A DNA stretch of 64,000 nt from Methanomicrobiaceae archaeon (GTDB taxonomy: Archaea > Halobacteriota > Methanomicrobia > Methanomicrobiales > Methanomicrobiaceae). Each line of letters starts with the position of its first letter. The stretch's first letter is position 1. The stretch spans positions 213,990 to 277,989 of the forward strand of contig JAFGNT010000018.1 in assembly GCA_016926855.1 (NCBI GenBank), written 5' to 3'. Position numbers and translations under genes: made by a program. The notes under the pieces are model-generated. The model was not told the origin of the DNA. It saw nothing but the letters and a program-made list of their open reading frames with translations, and searched no databases. This document shows positions 46,905 through 57,200 of this stretch, piece after piece.

Positions 46905-47603
46905 TCACTCCTTCGGCCGCGTTGTCTCCTCCGTATGCGATCCTGCACCAAGCACTTCTCCAAGCCCGGCAATCGCCCGTTCCGTCCTCGGGCATGTGAA
47001 CTGATAAACGCCCGAATAACTCGCCATATCCGCTGCAAGTCTCCGCACATCCTCTATTGTGTCAAGATCATACCAGACCGGCAGCAGATACCCTGAGAGA
47101 CCTTTTCCCCGTGTCCTTTCAAGCGTCATGCTGCAAACCCGTGATGTGCTCCACGGCATGTCGGAAAACAGAGCAGGGAGGTGCTGACGGCTCCCAATGA
47201 GATAATACCCGCCGTCGTCACAAGGGCCCAGCACGACATCCCTAAAATCGAGCCGCCGGAGCGCCTTCGTGAGACACTCCGCGGGCAGGTGTGGAGTGTC
47301 GCTTCCCATGAGGATCACCTTCCCGTATCCCATGGAGAACAGTCTCTCTGAGATCCCGGAGAGTTTTCCACCCAGATCTCCATCACCCTGCGCAATGCAC
47401 CGGACCCTCTCCGGTGCCATCCGGGAAAAGAAATCCCCCGCTGTCTCCGGGTCATATGCGACGAAACAATCAGCATCCCGGATTCCTGATACGTTTAAGA
47501 CAGTATCACGGAGAAACGCACCATACAATTCTGCAGCTGCCAGCGGTGTGAGCGGCGGGCAGAGGCGTGTCTTGACGGTGCCCGGCACCGGTTGTTTTGC
47601 CAT
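46905..47603 (-). CDS. DUF2064/TIGR04282-type transferase
   Basis: The protein has 232 residues. The nucleotide-sugar-like fold is marked by AKQPVPGTVKTRLCPPL, LMGSDTPHLP and LGPCDDGGYYLIG. Families of this type were first named rSAM/selenodomain-associated transferase 1 and later arsenosugar biosynthesis glycosyltransferase. The exact start is unclear: ATG at 47603 cuts the first strand short, and GTG at 47609 or an even earlier codon would restore it. It follows the methyltransferase with about 25 bases between, on the same strand. Confidence 0.85.
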   Translation of the reverse strand: MAKQPVPGTVKTRLCPPLTPLAAAELYGAFLRDTVLNVSGIRDADCFVAYDPETAGDFFSRMAPERVRCIAQGDGDLGGKLSGISERLFSMGYGKVILMGSDTPHLPAECLTKALRRLDFRDVVLGPCDDGGYYLIGSRQHLPALFSDMPWSTSRVCSMTLERTRGKGLSGYLLPVWYDLDTIEDVRRLAADMASYSGVYQFTCPRTERAIAGLGEVLGAGSHTEETTRPKE

Positions 47604-47629
47604 GATCACAATGGCATTCCGGGGACTGT

Positions 47630-48445
47630 TCAGATTTCTCTCCTCCGCCCGATCCAGAGACCCCGTCCCACTTTTCCGGCATCTGCGGCGTCTGCCCAGA
47701 GTGCGACTCCGCGAACGACCGCCTGATAGAGATCCGACCCGAACCGGTTCATGATCGGTACCCGGAGATCTCCTTCGAGCGTGTCCCGGTACGCCTGGCA
47801 ATGGTCGGCAAAGTCCCTGCTTAAATCGTCTGCGGCTGATACGAGAAACCCATTCTCCCGGAGGAGCCCCGCATACCCTTCAAGCGTTCCGAGCGAGGGA
47901 AAGATCATGAAGGAGACGAGATGCTCCCACTCGCTTTCGGACATAACTCCCGTCTGGATCCAGTCGGTAAAAGCAATCACACCTCCGGGTCTGATCACGC
48001 GTGCGGCCTCGGAAATCAGCCTCTCTTTATCAGTCACATAGCACCAGGCATCCTGCCCCCAGATAATATCGAATGTCGATGCCCGAAACGGTATATCAAG
48101 CGCATTTCCACATTTAAAGGCAACACGCCCCGACAGGCCTGCCAACTCCGTTCTTCTGGCCGCCTCCGCCACCATTTCCGGTGTTGCATCGAGGCCGGTA
48201 ACCCGGCATCCATACGTCCGGGCGAGGTGCCGTGCCGGACCCCCAAGCGCACTGCAGATATCAAGGACGTGGACGTCTGCGGTCACACCGGCCCTCTGTG
48301 CGAGTTCATCTGTCGAATGTCCGCCCCCGACGTGGATTTCTTCTCCCATTACCATTTCCCAGATTTCGCCAACCGCTCCGGCGTATGCCCCGGTCACGTC
48401 AGCGATCGTGACATCCTGTCTTCTCTCAATCATGTGTATCACCAC
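47630..48445 (-). CDS. Class I SAM-dependent methyltransferase
   Basis: The protein has 271 residues. The SAM site is VLDICSALGGPARHLA with DATPEMVAEAARR, then IWGQDAWCYVTDKERLI and RVIRPGGVIAFTDW. The N-terminal GEEIHVGGGHSTDELA resembles small-molecule N-methyltransferases of the sarcosine/dimethylglycine or phosphoethanolamine type. Given its neighbours it may methylate an intermediate in the radical SAM pathway. Its first codons overlap the end of the radical SAM gene by 20 bases. A GGAGGAG stretch near its end may serve the next gene. Confidence 0.85.
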   Translation of the reverse strand: MVIHMIERRQDVTIADVTGAYAGAVGEIWEMVMGEEIHVGGGHSTDELAQRAGVTADVHVLDICSALGGPARHLARTYGCRVTGLDATPEMVAEAARRTELAGLSGRVAFKCGNALDIPFRASTFDIIWGQDAWCYVTDKERLISEAARVIRPGGVIAFTDWIQTGVMSESEWEHLVSFMIFPSLGTLEGYAGLLRENGFLVSAADDLSRDFADHCQAYRDTLEGDLRVPIMNRFGSDLYQAVVRGVALWADAADAGKVGRGLWIGRRREI

Positions 48446-49490
48446 CTGTTGTGTAGGGGCAGTTCGGATCCTCCCCCATCATATCCCCGGACGTATAATA
48501 TGCCGTCGCCCGGCACCCCCAGCAGACAGGCTTGTTCTGGCAGGTCGTGCATTTATTGGGCGTTTCTCCGTTCCGGAGCGGTGCAAACGTCAGCTCTCGC
48601 CGGTTTTTGTTGATGATCTCCCGAAACGGCATCTCGCCGATATTTCCAAAACTCTTTCTGATAACAGAACAGGGTGTCACATCCCCGTCAACCGTTACAC
48701 AAACAATCCCGCTGCAGTAGAACTTGTTCACATCCATCGTGCTCATCGAAAGAGGTGATCCGGGATAATTCACCCGGTCCCGGACATCGATGGCATGCCG
48801 GATCTCATCAGGTGTCGGGACCCATTCCGGGTGCTCCGCCCCGAGCCCGGCCATGCAGATCTGTGTCAGGCACGTCCGGATCCCTTTGGAAGCGAAGAAT
48901 CGTATCGTTCTTTCGACATCTTCTCCTGCGAGCGGCCGGGTAAATGTGATGCAGTTAATGATCTCGTCCGGATTCTTGCCACACCTGAGGAGATGCTCCA
49001 CCCCCTCGAGAATCGCACGGATCTTCCCCGCGGGATTTCCCGTGTGGAGGGCTCCATAGATCGTCTCATCGAGGGTGTCGAGATGAACGCTGATAAAACC
49101 GCCATCTGAGGCTTTCACAACCTGTTCTGCAACCAGAGGATCGGAGAGAGGCATGCCGCTCGTCCAGATGTTGTTTTTCAGGCCACGACCCTGTGCTGCC
49201 TCTATCAGTTCGTACCAGTCGCTTCTCATGAGGGGATCTCCGCCCAGCCAGTCGATAGCACGCACATCCAGTGCCACCGCCTCGTCAAGAAGCCGGATTA
49301 TACTCGCCTTTGGCAGTTCCGCAGAGGGTGCGTCTTCCGCTGCCGCGTAGCAGTACCGGCAGCCCTGCGGACAGGAAAGACACGACTCGATCTGGACCGA
49401 GTACACCTTTGATTCCTCAAAAAAACGGGTGACTTCCGACGAATCGGGGTGAAGGCACCCTCCGCTGACCACGGAATCGGGTTCAGCCAT
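48426..49490 (-). CDS. Radical SAM/SPASM protein in a transferase cluster
   Basis: The protein has 354 residues. The cluster motif is CPQGCRYCYAA, followed by LGGDPLMRSDWYELI. The C-terminal SPASM-like cysteine set is CSGIVCVTVDGDVTPCS, CTTCQNKPVCWGC and a final CPY. Such proteins bind extra 4Fe-4S clusters and modify peptides or small molecules. It is not an ArsS-type protein as far as I can see. The start at MAEPDS follows a G-rich ribosome-binding site. It overlaps the methyltransferase by 20 bases. Confidence 0.86.
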   Translation of the reverse strand: MAEPDSVVSGGCLHPDSSEVTRFFEESKVYSVQIESCLSCPQGCRYCYAAAEDAPSAELPKASIIRLLDEAVALDVRAIDWLGGDPLMRSDWYELIEAAQGRGLKNNIWTSGMPLSDPLVAEQVVKASDGGFISVHLDTLDETIYGALHTGNPAGKIRAILEGVEHLLRCGKNPDEIINCITFTRPLAGEDVERTIRFFASKGIRTCLTQICMAGLGAEHPEWVPTPDEIRHAIDVRDRVNYPGSPLSMSTMDVNKFYCSGIVCVTVDGDVTPCSVIRKSFGNIGEMPFREIINKNRRELTFAPLRNGETPNKCTTCQNKPVCWGCRATAYYTSGDMMGEDPNCPYTTGGDTHD

Positions 49491-49575
49491 CTTACCGACG
49501 CCCCCCCCTGCCGATGTCAGTACGGGCCTGATTACTATACAGGAAATGTGTGAAATACAATATAGACATTCGTGA

Positions 49576-50239
49576 TCATTCTCCGAAGATTCCAATAGAT
49601 GCAAGCGGGAGGAGGAGCATCAGCACCGCCCAGTAAAAGCCGGCCCGGGACACCCGGAATCTCCCGATGGTTTTCACGTATCGTTCCATGATGGCGAGGA
49701 TGACGAGGATGACGAGCATTGCGTTGAAGATCGACGTCGAGGGTTCGTGTTCGACGGAGAGAGAGAAGGAACGGATCAGCGGCGTACCGGCGGACGAGGA
49801 AGGAGATGAACGGCATATGGGCAATTCCTATGTATGCAAGGGTGAGGAGGTGAATCCTGAGCCAGGCATTCAGCCGCGGGGGTGGTCGGACGAGGTCCTT
49901 CCCCGTCTGCCGCTCAATCACAATGACAGCAAGCATTAACGCAAAAAATACACCGGCAATCCCGGTTGCCGTCTCGCCCGAAAAAAAGGCGAGTTCGGCC
50001 GGGACCATAAGAAAAGATGCGATGACGGCGATAATGCCAGAGGACACTGATCGTTTCCATGAAGCAAGCCCGACGATGATGAATATAAGCGCAAACGCGA
50101 AGTTATGAGCCCAGCGCACATCACCCTCGTAGAGAGGGAAGGCAGGGCCCAGCCAGAAGACCAGCCAGGCAACTCCGAGGATCAGCACGCCGAATCCTGC
50201 TGTCATTACCCGTTCGTAATCGATCCTCATAACCGCCAA
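49576..50239 (-). pseudogene. Multi-pass membrane protein with a frameshift
   Basis: The frame from 50239 encodes hydrophobic helices (VLILGVAWLVFWLGPAF, FALIFIIVGLASW, GIAGVFFALMLAVIVI) up to PFISFLVRR. It then turns into Arg/His-rich nonsense. The adjacent frame ending at 49576 continues the protein (TPLIRSFSLSVEHEP, NAMLVILVILAIMERYV, GFYWAVLMLLLPLASIGIFGE). One base gained or lost around 49785-49805 explains it. The repaired protein would have about 220 residues and six or seven helices. No family is recognised. It lies upstream of the radical SAM gene on the same strand, and may be a sequencing error or recent inactivation. Confidence 0.7.
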
Positions 50240-50311
50240 TTCTGCATGTCAACTAATAAATGTGACGAGCGCTTCCGCTATTCAGATGATATGTTGGAGG
50301 GAGCAATCCCG

Positions 50312-51007
50312 ATGCCCCTGATCTCGATCATCACGCCGGTCCTGAATGAAGAGGCAGTCATCGGGCCGTTTCTTGACAATCTTGCCCACATGCAGGGAGA
50401 TTTCGAACTGATCGTCGCAGACGGCGGGAGTTCGGACGGGACGGTTGCGGCAATCGAGCAGTGCCGCCCGGAATTCCCGGCACCCCTGACACTCCTCACG
50501 GCTCCGACGGGCAGGGGTATCCAGATGAATGCAGGAGCGGCAGTCGCCCGCGGGGATATCCTCCTTTTTTTGCATGTCGACTGCACGATACCGGATGATG
50601 CCCTGTTCGTCATAAAAAAGACGTGCGAAACGGATGGCGTTGTGGGCGGTGCGTTTCGGCAGTCGTTTCCGGACCCTGATCTCTTCTTTGTCCTATCGAG
50701 CGGGATTGTTAATCTGCTCGCGAAATATACGGGAATTTTCTTCGGAGATTTCGGGATATTTATTAAAAAAGAGTTTTTTTCACAGTCCGGCGGTTATGAG
50801 CCGATTCATTACATGGAGGATGTGGAATTCTGCCGGTCAGCACAGCGGCACGGGCGTCTGGTGCAGGTCGACCGGGTTATTCTGAGCTCACCGCGCCGGT
50901 TTTTGAAGGTGGGGAGGGTGAGGCTGGTTGTAGTTTATGCACTTGCGTGTGTGTTGAACGGATTTGGGATTCGGCCGGTTTTTTTGAGGAGAATCATCTC
51001 AGACTAA
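50312..51007 (+). CDS. Family 2 glycosyltransferase, TIGR04283-like
   Basis: This 231-residue GT-A fold enzyme has the N-terminus ISIITPVLNEEAVIGPFLDNL, the metal/nucleotide segment ELIVADGGSSDGT and LFLHVDCTIP. GGAFRQSFPDPDLFF and GGYEPIHYMEDVEFC follow the pattern of rSAM/selenodomain-associated transferase 2. It is divergent from the frameshifted membrane gene, while transferase 1 sits four genes away. The GGAGGGAG site places the start at 50312. Confidence 0.85.
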   Translation: MPLISIITPVLNEEAVIGPFLDNLAHMQGDFELIVADGGSSDGTVAAIEQCRPEFPAPLTLLTAPTGRGIQMNAGAAVARGDILLFLHVDCTIPDDALFVIKKTCETDGVVGGAFRQSFPDPDLFFVLSSGIVNLLAKYTGIFFGDFGIFIKKEFFSQSGGYEPIHYMEDVEFCRSAQRHGRLVQVDRVILSSPRRFLKVGRVRLVVVYALACVLNGFGIRPVFLRRIISD

Positions 51008-51172
51008 AAAATCCGAAAGATTTCAGAAACCGATAATCTCCTTTGAGATCAGGATCGTTTCATTAGACTCTGTAAAAGAGAGGCGTGTTTGAGGATCGGG
51101 TGCGGCAGAGGTATTGATCAGTGATTATATTTATCATTCCTATGCACATTCCCTTATTATTCTGAGGAGAAT

Positions 51173-51913
51173 ATGATGAACTGCTCCCAAAAATTTTTCA
51201 CGATCCTGTTCATTGCGGCCGCATCCATAGTACTGCTCTGCGGGGCAGCCAATGCCGTTTGTCCCTGCATGATTCCGGATGAGGCACCAGCCTCAGGATC
51301 CCTGCCCTGTGACGCGGAACAGATACCCCGTGGCTATGCCACGGAACAACAGCCAAAGTATTCCTTCCAATCGCCTTCCGTTTCTCCGACGGCTGATCCG
51401 GATTATGTCGACAACACCCCCCCGTCAATAACAATCCGTAAACAGCAGGAGACCTGGGCCCCCGGCGACCGGGTGGAGTACAGGGTAACGGCATCTGACG
51501 AGAGCGGGATTTCATATATAGAATTATGGGCAAACGGCGGCCGGCTCAGGGTATGTTTTGCCGATACCTGCGATTACGTCACCCCCCCGTTGACGTACGA
51601 GATAGAATTCGGCGTGATTGCGGCTGACCGGCACGGGAATCTCTGCCGGGAGGGAAACGTCCCCCCCGATGCAAGAGGTTTTTTCGAGTCCTCAGATGAA
51701 CAGACCGGGGGGGACGTGTGCACAACCTGCACAGCGGCGTCTACTCCGCAAAAAACGGACGACTGGCGTGAAAGTCTTTTCCTGCCCTGCCGCATCCTTT
51801 CCACGTATAAAATCGCCCTCGGGGCCACCATTCACTGGGAGGCATTTCCTGATGCCGCACCGGAGAGCGAGTGCACCACCTGCAACAGTATCCAATACCT
51901 AAAGGGGGCCTGA
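51173..51913 (+). CDS. Secreted cysteine-rich protein related to the C1A protease N-terminus
   Basis: The protein has 246 residues. A signal peptide (about 1-28, ending AANAVC) is followed by a shortened cysteine module (CPCMIPDEAPASGSLPC...PKYSFQ) and a beta domain with GDRVEYRVTASDESGISYIELWANG. Both match the corresponding parts of the protease at 43560, but the papain domain is missing. The C-terminus has CTTCTAAS and CTTCNS cysteine pairs. GAGGAG lies before the ATG and the TATA-like GATTATATTTAT lies about 40-50 bases upstream. Confidence 0.78.
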   Translation: MMNCSQKFFTILFIAAASIVLLCGAANAVCPCMIPDEAPASGSLPCDAEQIPRGYATEQQPKYSFQSPSVSPTADPDYVDNTPPSITIRKQQETWAPGDRVEYRVTASDESGISYIELWANGGRLRVCFADTCDYVTPPLTYEIEFGVIAADRHGNLCREGNVPPDARGFFESSDEQTGGDVCTTCTAASTPQKTDDWRESLFLPCRILSTYKIALGATIHWEAFPDAAPESECTTCNSIQYLKGA

Positions 51914-51917
51914 TTCC

Positions 51918-52388
51918 CTACATTCCCTGCAGCCAGCCAATCACTTCCCCGATGTCGGGCACCGAATGAACGGGATAGATCTTCACCCGGGCAACCTTTC
52001 CGTCTTCGCCGATGAGGATATTCGCCCTTTCGGAAAAGCCGTTCGCTGCCCGGAAGATGCCGTACTGCCGGGCAACCTCGCCATGAGGCCAGAAATCACA
52101 CAGGAGCGGGGTCCGGGTGATTCGAAGCGTTTCTGCCCATGCCCGTTTGCAGGGAAGGGAATCAACGCTGATGCCAAAAGCGACGGCATTCGCCGATTCG
52201 AAAGTCTCCCGGTTATCTTCGAGCGATGTCACCTGGGCGGCGCAGTAATCCGTCCATGCAAGGGGGTGAAATGAAAGGAGCACCCGTTTGCCTGCATATT
52301 CATAGAGATCAACGGTTTTATCCCGCTGATCCTTGAGTGAGAAATTCTTTGCCGGATCCCCCGGACGAATGAGCCGTGCCTGTTTCAT
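51918..52388 (-). CDS. Peroxiredoxin-family (AhpC/TSA) protein
   Basis: The protein has 156 residues. It has a thioredoxin fold with the peroxidatic Cys in the segment HPLAWTDYCAAQVTSLE (usual PxxxTxxC spacing), preceded by AKNFSLKDQRDKTVDLYEYAG. ISVDSLPCKRAWAE and FSERANILIGEDGKV follow the family. A second Cys (LPCKR) could resolve the disulfide. The start at 52388 follows AAAGGTGATATC. It is divergent from the diadenylate cyclase gene. Confidence 0.87.
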   Translation of the reverse strand: MKQARLIRPGDPAKNFSLKDQRDKTVDLYEYAGKRVLLSFHPLAWTDYCAAQVTSLEDNRETFESANAVAFGISVDSLPCKRAWAETLRITRTPLLCDFWPHGEVARQYGIFRAANGFSERANILIGEDGKVARVKIYPVHSVPDIGEVIGWLQGM

Positions 52389-52559
52389 GATATCACCTTT
52401 CTGTTCACTACTCCATGCTTCTATTTCAGTCCTGTGGCAGGGCACTCCGGCATCGCCGGGATCACCGGCGGTGTGGAGGCGGCGGCCGGATCTCACCTTT
52501 CCGGTGACACAAGGATTGAAGAGGCCGGAGGATGATACCTCCGTGATACGAATCCTGTC

Positions 52560-54227
52560 ATGAACCCGATGCCCGCACTCCTTCTCGCTGATGGCGATCA
52601 CCATTCTCTTTCTGCAGTGGAGACGTTTCTGCACTCTCTACGGGAGGTTGCCTCCACCTCTGTCAGTTCAGGACAGGATGCCCTTGATGAGCTCAGAACA
52701 CACCAGTATGACCTGATTATTACAGGATCACAGCTTACGGATATGAACGCCATCCGGTTCCTCGGCCAGATCCGGGATCATGGCATCGAGACACCGGCAC
52801 TGCTTCTGGATGACAGGAAGGATCCTGCCCTGCCGGGAAAGGCCCTGGCCTCCGGTGCACAGTCCGTGGTTACCGTACACAGAGACGGCAAGCACCTGAA
52901 TCAGGATTTTTTCTCCGGATGCCTCGCCCTCATAGAGCGACACCGGACTTTAGAGCGCCTCAGGATAGATAACCGGATCATGCAGGCGGTTATAGCCTCA
53001 TCGCCGATCCCGACGTGTGTGGTGCGAAATCGTCGGATCGTCTGGATCAATGAGATTATGGCCAAAACGCTCGGGTACGACGAGCATGAACTGATTAATG
53101 CGGATCCCCTGATGCTGCTTCCGGAGAGCGGAGAAAATCCGCGTATCGACGAGCTTATCGCGGGAGTCAGTGATGAGACGGGATGGAACACCGCAGCTAC
53201 AGCAATTAAAAAGAAAGACGGCTCGGTGTTCGACGCCCTCCTCCGTTCCCGCTCCATCGACCCGGAACATCCGTCTCTGGGCACGATCGTGACCGGTCAG
53301 GACATCTCCGAATATTCCCGCATGAAGGATCTCTTACGAAAAAGCGAACTGCGCTGTTACGATCTTGTCAACAATGCAAAAAGCATCGTTCTCCGGATTG
53401 ATCCGCACGGGAAGCTCAGGTTCATCAACCGGTTTGGGGAGACATTTTTCGGGTACGCACCGGATGAACTTACCGGTAAGGCAGTTGTAGGAAGCATTCT
53501 TCCCAAAAAATCCCGAAGCGGAAGGGATCTGGATTCGATGCTTTTGCAGGTGATGGAAAATCCCGAGCAGTACGAATTCAATGTCAATGAAAACATGAAA
53601 AAGAGCGGTGAAAGGGTCTGGATAGCATGGAGCAATCACGCAATCCGCGATGAGCATGGCGATCTGGTGGAGATGCTGTCAATCGGCAATGATATTACTG
53701 ACCGGGAAAGTGATCCGGATGATCCTCTCTCAACCGTCGCGTGGATGAGTACTATCATCGAGGATACCGATATCTCCTATGATATCTTCGAGGCGGTATA
53801 TTCAATCGCCGCTGAGATCTCGCGGGACGGGCGTGAAGGCAGGGTGATCGGCACAGCATTCCTGATCGGTGATGCAGATCAGGTGCTCGCCCATTCCGTC
53901 CAGCTGATCCTGAACCCGTTCGAAGGCCATGATCCGGCCACACGGGCCGTTTCACGGTCGGATATCCGCGAAACCATCAAGGAGTTAGCCCAGCTCGACG
54001 GGGCGTTTGTCATCAGGGGCAACGGTCTCGTCGAGGCAGCGGCACGCTATATCTCGGTTGATGCCCATGATATTGCCATCCCGAAAGGATTCGGTACCCG
54101 CCATGCATCCATTGCGGCGATTACGGAAATCACTCGTGCTGTCGGAATTGTTGTTTCACAGAGCGGCGGCAGGATCTCGATTTTCCGCCACGGCAGGATT
54201 GTGCGGATCATTCCCATCGAAAAATGA
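52560..54227 (+). CDS. Receiver-PAS-PAS-diadenylate cyclase
   Basis: The protein has 555 residues. The N-terminus is a receiver-like domain (1-120) in which the phospho-acceptor position is Gly (LIITGSQLTDMN). Two PAS domains follow (about 140-255 and 265-380). The C-terminal 150 residues match the DisA_N/DAC domain that joins two ATP into cyclic di-AMP: LDGAFVIRGNG (Asp480-Gly-Ala) and GTRHASIAAITEITRAVGIVVSQSGG (Gly512 to His515), with RHA in place of the common RHR. No membrane helix or DNA-binding domain is seen, so PAS signals probably control c-di-AMP output directly. Confidence 0.85.
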   Translation: MNPMPALLLADGDHHSLSAVETFLHSLREVASTSVSSGQDALDELRTHQYDLIITGSQLTDMNAIRFLGQIRDHGIETPALLLDDRKDPALPGKALASGAQSVVTVHRDGKHLNQDFFSGCLALIERHRTLERLRIDNRIMQAVIASSPIPTCVVRNRRIVWINEIMAKTLGYDEHELINADPLMLLPESGENPRIDELIAGVSDETGWNTAATAIKKKDGSVFDALLRSRSIDPEHPSLGTIVTGQDISEYSRMKDLLRKSELRCYDLVNNAKSIVLRIDPHGKLRFINRFGETFFGYAPDELTGKAVVGSILPKKSRSGRDLDSMLLQVMENPEQYEFNVNENMKKSGERVWIAWSNHAIRDEHGDLVEMLSIGNDITDRESDPDDPLSTVAWMSTIIEDTDISYDIFEAVYSIAAEISRDGREGRVIGTAFLIGDADQVLAHSVQLILNPFEGHDPATRAVSRSDIRETIKELAQLDGAFVIRGNGLVEAAARYISVDAHDIAIPKGFGTRHASIAAITEITRAVGIVVSQSGGRISIFRHGRIVRIIPIEK

Positions 54228-54299
54228 AAGGATGTCCAAGGGAGTAACCCCGGGAGCACTTTCCAAAGGTCTGCGTCAACCGGTTCCGGATGATTATAG

Positions 54300-57200
54300 T
54301 CACCCGGTTTCTTTTTCCTGCTCGTCGCAGAGCGGCGTGTAATCACAGAAGCGGCAGGCCGAATACGACGGAGTTGCCGGAAACTCACCCGCACAGATGG
54401 CGCCGATCATCCCGGCGAGCTTGTGCCTAAAAAGCTCAATGCTCTCGTCGTCCGGGAAGTAATCCACACATTTATTGTCATTTAAAAAGAGGAACGAAGC
54501 CCGGCGGGGCAGTTTACCGTACCGGTCCCGGACGGCAAGGCAGTAGAGATTGAGCTGGATGTTCTCTTTCACGGAATTGCGGGTGAGAGAGCCCGGCTTC
54601 GATCCGGTTTTGAAGTCGATGACAACCATATCGCCGTCAGGTGTCCGTTCGATACGATCGATATAGCCCTTCATGGTGCGGCCTTCACAGGCAAACAGGA
54701 ATTTTTCCTCGATGCCTGCAAGGGAATTGCCGTTCATGAGGTGCCAGCCAAGAAAAGTATCAAGGAGAATTTCCGCCTTTGCGCGGTCTTCCGCCTCGTG
54801 CTTCCGGGACTGGTAGCCTTTCGGTGACCAGAACCGATCGAGCATCTCACGGGCACGCTCCCGGGTGGGTGCGATCCCTTTCATCTCATCAGCGGAGAGT
54901 TTTTCGATGACCGTGTGCACGACCGATCCCAGTCCGAAGTAGGACTTCGGCTCTGTGGGGATGAACAGCACGTGCCTGAACCTGTACTGCAGGGGGCAGG
55001 TCTCGTAGGTCTGCAGGGCCGATGCGGAGAAACCGTGGTCCGGGCCGATCCCGCACGCATTCCCTCCTGCAGGGGGAGGAGTGAACGGTGCCTCCGGGAC
55101 GGAAAGGAACACGTTCCTGTCAAATGCAGAAATATCCTCCCCTTCTTCCAGCAGCCGTATCTTTTCAAGGTCCATCATCCGTTGCAGGGCGGTGCCGAGC
55201 CGCATGTCGACAACAGCCCGGATGGCCTGGGTCTGCAGGGCATGTTTTGCGACTTCCAGTTCATTTTTTGCCCGAAGGGGGATTTCCTGCGTCTCTGCCG
55301 GCACGTCGATGACCGTGATGAGCGGGTTCTGTGTATACTCCAGTTCCTCTAAAAAGACCGAGGGTTTGGATTCGCGCTTGTTGTCACCGTATATCTTTGC
55401 CCGGGTGAAATAGAGACGCTCCTCTGCACGGGTCATGCCCACATAGCAGAGCCGGCGCTCTTCCTGCAGGTGGAGGGTTTTCTCGTCCACCTCCGAAACC
55501 AGCCCGCGGGTGAGATCCCGGGGGACAAAGAACGGCTTTTCCTGGTACCGGAGGGGAAATTTCCGTTCCGAAAGATCCGCCAGAAAGACGACGGGAAATT
55601 CCTTGCCCTTGCTCTTATGCAGGGTCAGGATCTGCACCGCATCGGTATCGGCTGGTTCGGACACATCCACGTCCATATCAGAGAGCAACGATAGGTACTC
55701 CAGAAAGTCATCCACACTGGCATCCTTCGTAATCGACTCGTAATCCCCGGAAAGTGTATAGAACCTGTTGAGCACCTGCCGGTGCCTGCCGTCGTCGTCA
55801 CCGAGCGCTTCCCGGTACAGGGCACCCGTCCGCATCATCACCTCGTAGACGAGCCCTGAGAGCGTTTCCCTGTCCTTTTTTTCGATGAGCCGACCGACAG
55901 ACTGAGCAAGCTCCCGGACAACGGGCTGGTATTCCGGAGCCACCTCGTCTGCTGTCTGCATGGCCTCAAAGACGCCGTCGGAATGACCGACACCCCACGC
56001 CGCCTCCCGGGCAGTGGCATTGATGGTCTGTACGACTGCCTCCGGAACACCGCCCGCCTTCATGATCCTGTTTAAGGAGATGCCGGCTGCAAGGGGATTT
56101 GTAACAGCCCTGAGCCATGCCATCATATCCCGCACCTCAGGCATGGAGAAGAAGGCAATCTCACCGGAAAATTCACAGGGGATGCCGTGGCTCTTCAGCA
56201 ACTGAGAGAACTTCACCCCTTCGGCACGCCGCCTGCAGAGAATGGCGAAATCGCGATACCGGAACTGCCGCTTGTGCCCCTCCTCCCGGTCAAATACTTC
56301 CGTTTCCAGAAGGCGCCGGATCTCCTGAAGGACATAATGAGCCTCGGCATCTTCATTCTCGCACTCGGCGACGATGATCGTCTCGCCCACAGGATTCGCG
56401 GTTGCGAGCGCTTTTTCCTCCCGTCCGGGAACATGCGCCATCAGCTGCAATGCGGCCGCCAGGATGGTTCCGGAATTCCTGTAATTCTCATCGAGGAGCG
56501 TCTCGCAGTGATCCGGATAGGACTGGCTGAAATCGTCGAAATTCCCGAAATACGCGCCGCGAAAGCGGTATATTGTCTGGTCGTCGTCCCCCACCACACA
56601 GAGCTGATCGCCTGCGAGCTGTTTGATGAGGGCAAGCTGGGCGTAGTTTGTGTCCTGAAACTCATCGACGAGAATATAGCGGTACCGGTGTTTATAGAGA
56701 GCAAGAATGTGCGGTTTTCGCGTAAAGAGATGTACCGTTTCGTGGATCATATCATCGAAGTCAAGGAGCATCGCCGATCGTTTGAAACGCTCATATGCCT
56801 CGTATACACGCAGGAGATCGCGGAGCCTGCCAAAAAAGAGGCGTTCTTCCCTGTCACAATCCTCATCTCTGCGGCATTCCTTTTCGCGAAGATAGGCACC
56901 CAGCTCCGCGGGCGTGATCAGCTCATCCCGGAGGCGGGATATCCCGTCGATAACCGACTCGATAATCCGGGGTGCATTGTTACCCACCTCGATGTTCTCA
57001 AACCCGAATGTGTCGATGTTTTGCAGGCCCCAGACCAGCTGGTTCGTCCTGTTGATAATGCCGGAGGAGAAGCTGATCCCGGAATCGAGCACGTTGTCCT
57101 CAAGCACCTGACGGCAGAAGGAGTGGAACGTATGGACGGCAATCTCACTGCCCCCCGTTCCGAGCGATTTTTCGAGACGCTCCGCCATTTCCCGGGCGGC

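Noticed and set aside
49535-49785. C-terminal 85 residues of the frame 49535-50239
   Set aside because: Beyond the frameshift the translation is Arg/His-rich and non-membrane. The adjacent frame continues the membrane helices, so this part is treated as out of frame.
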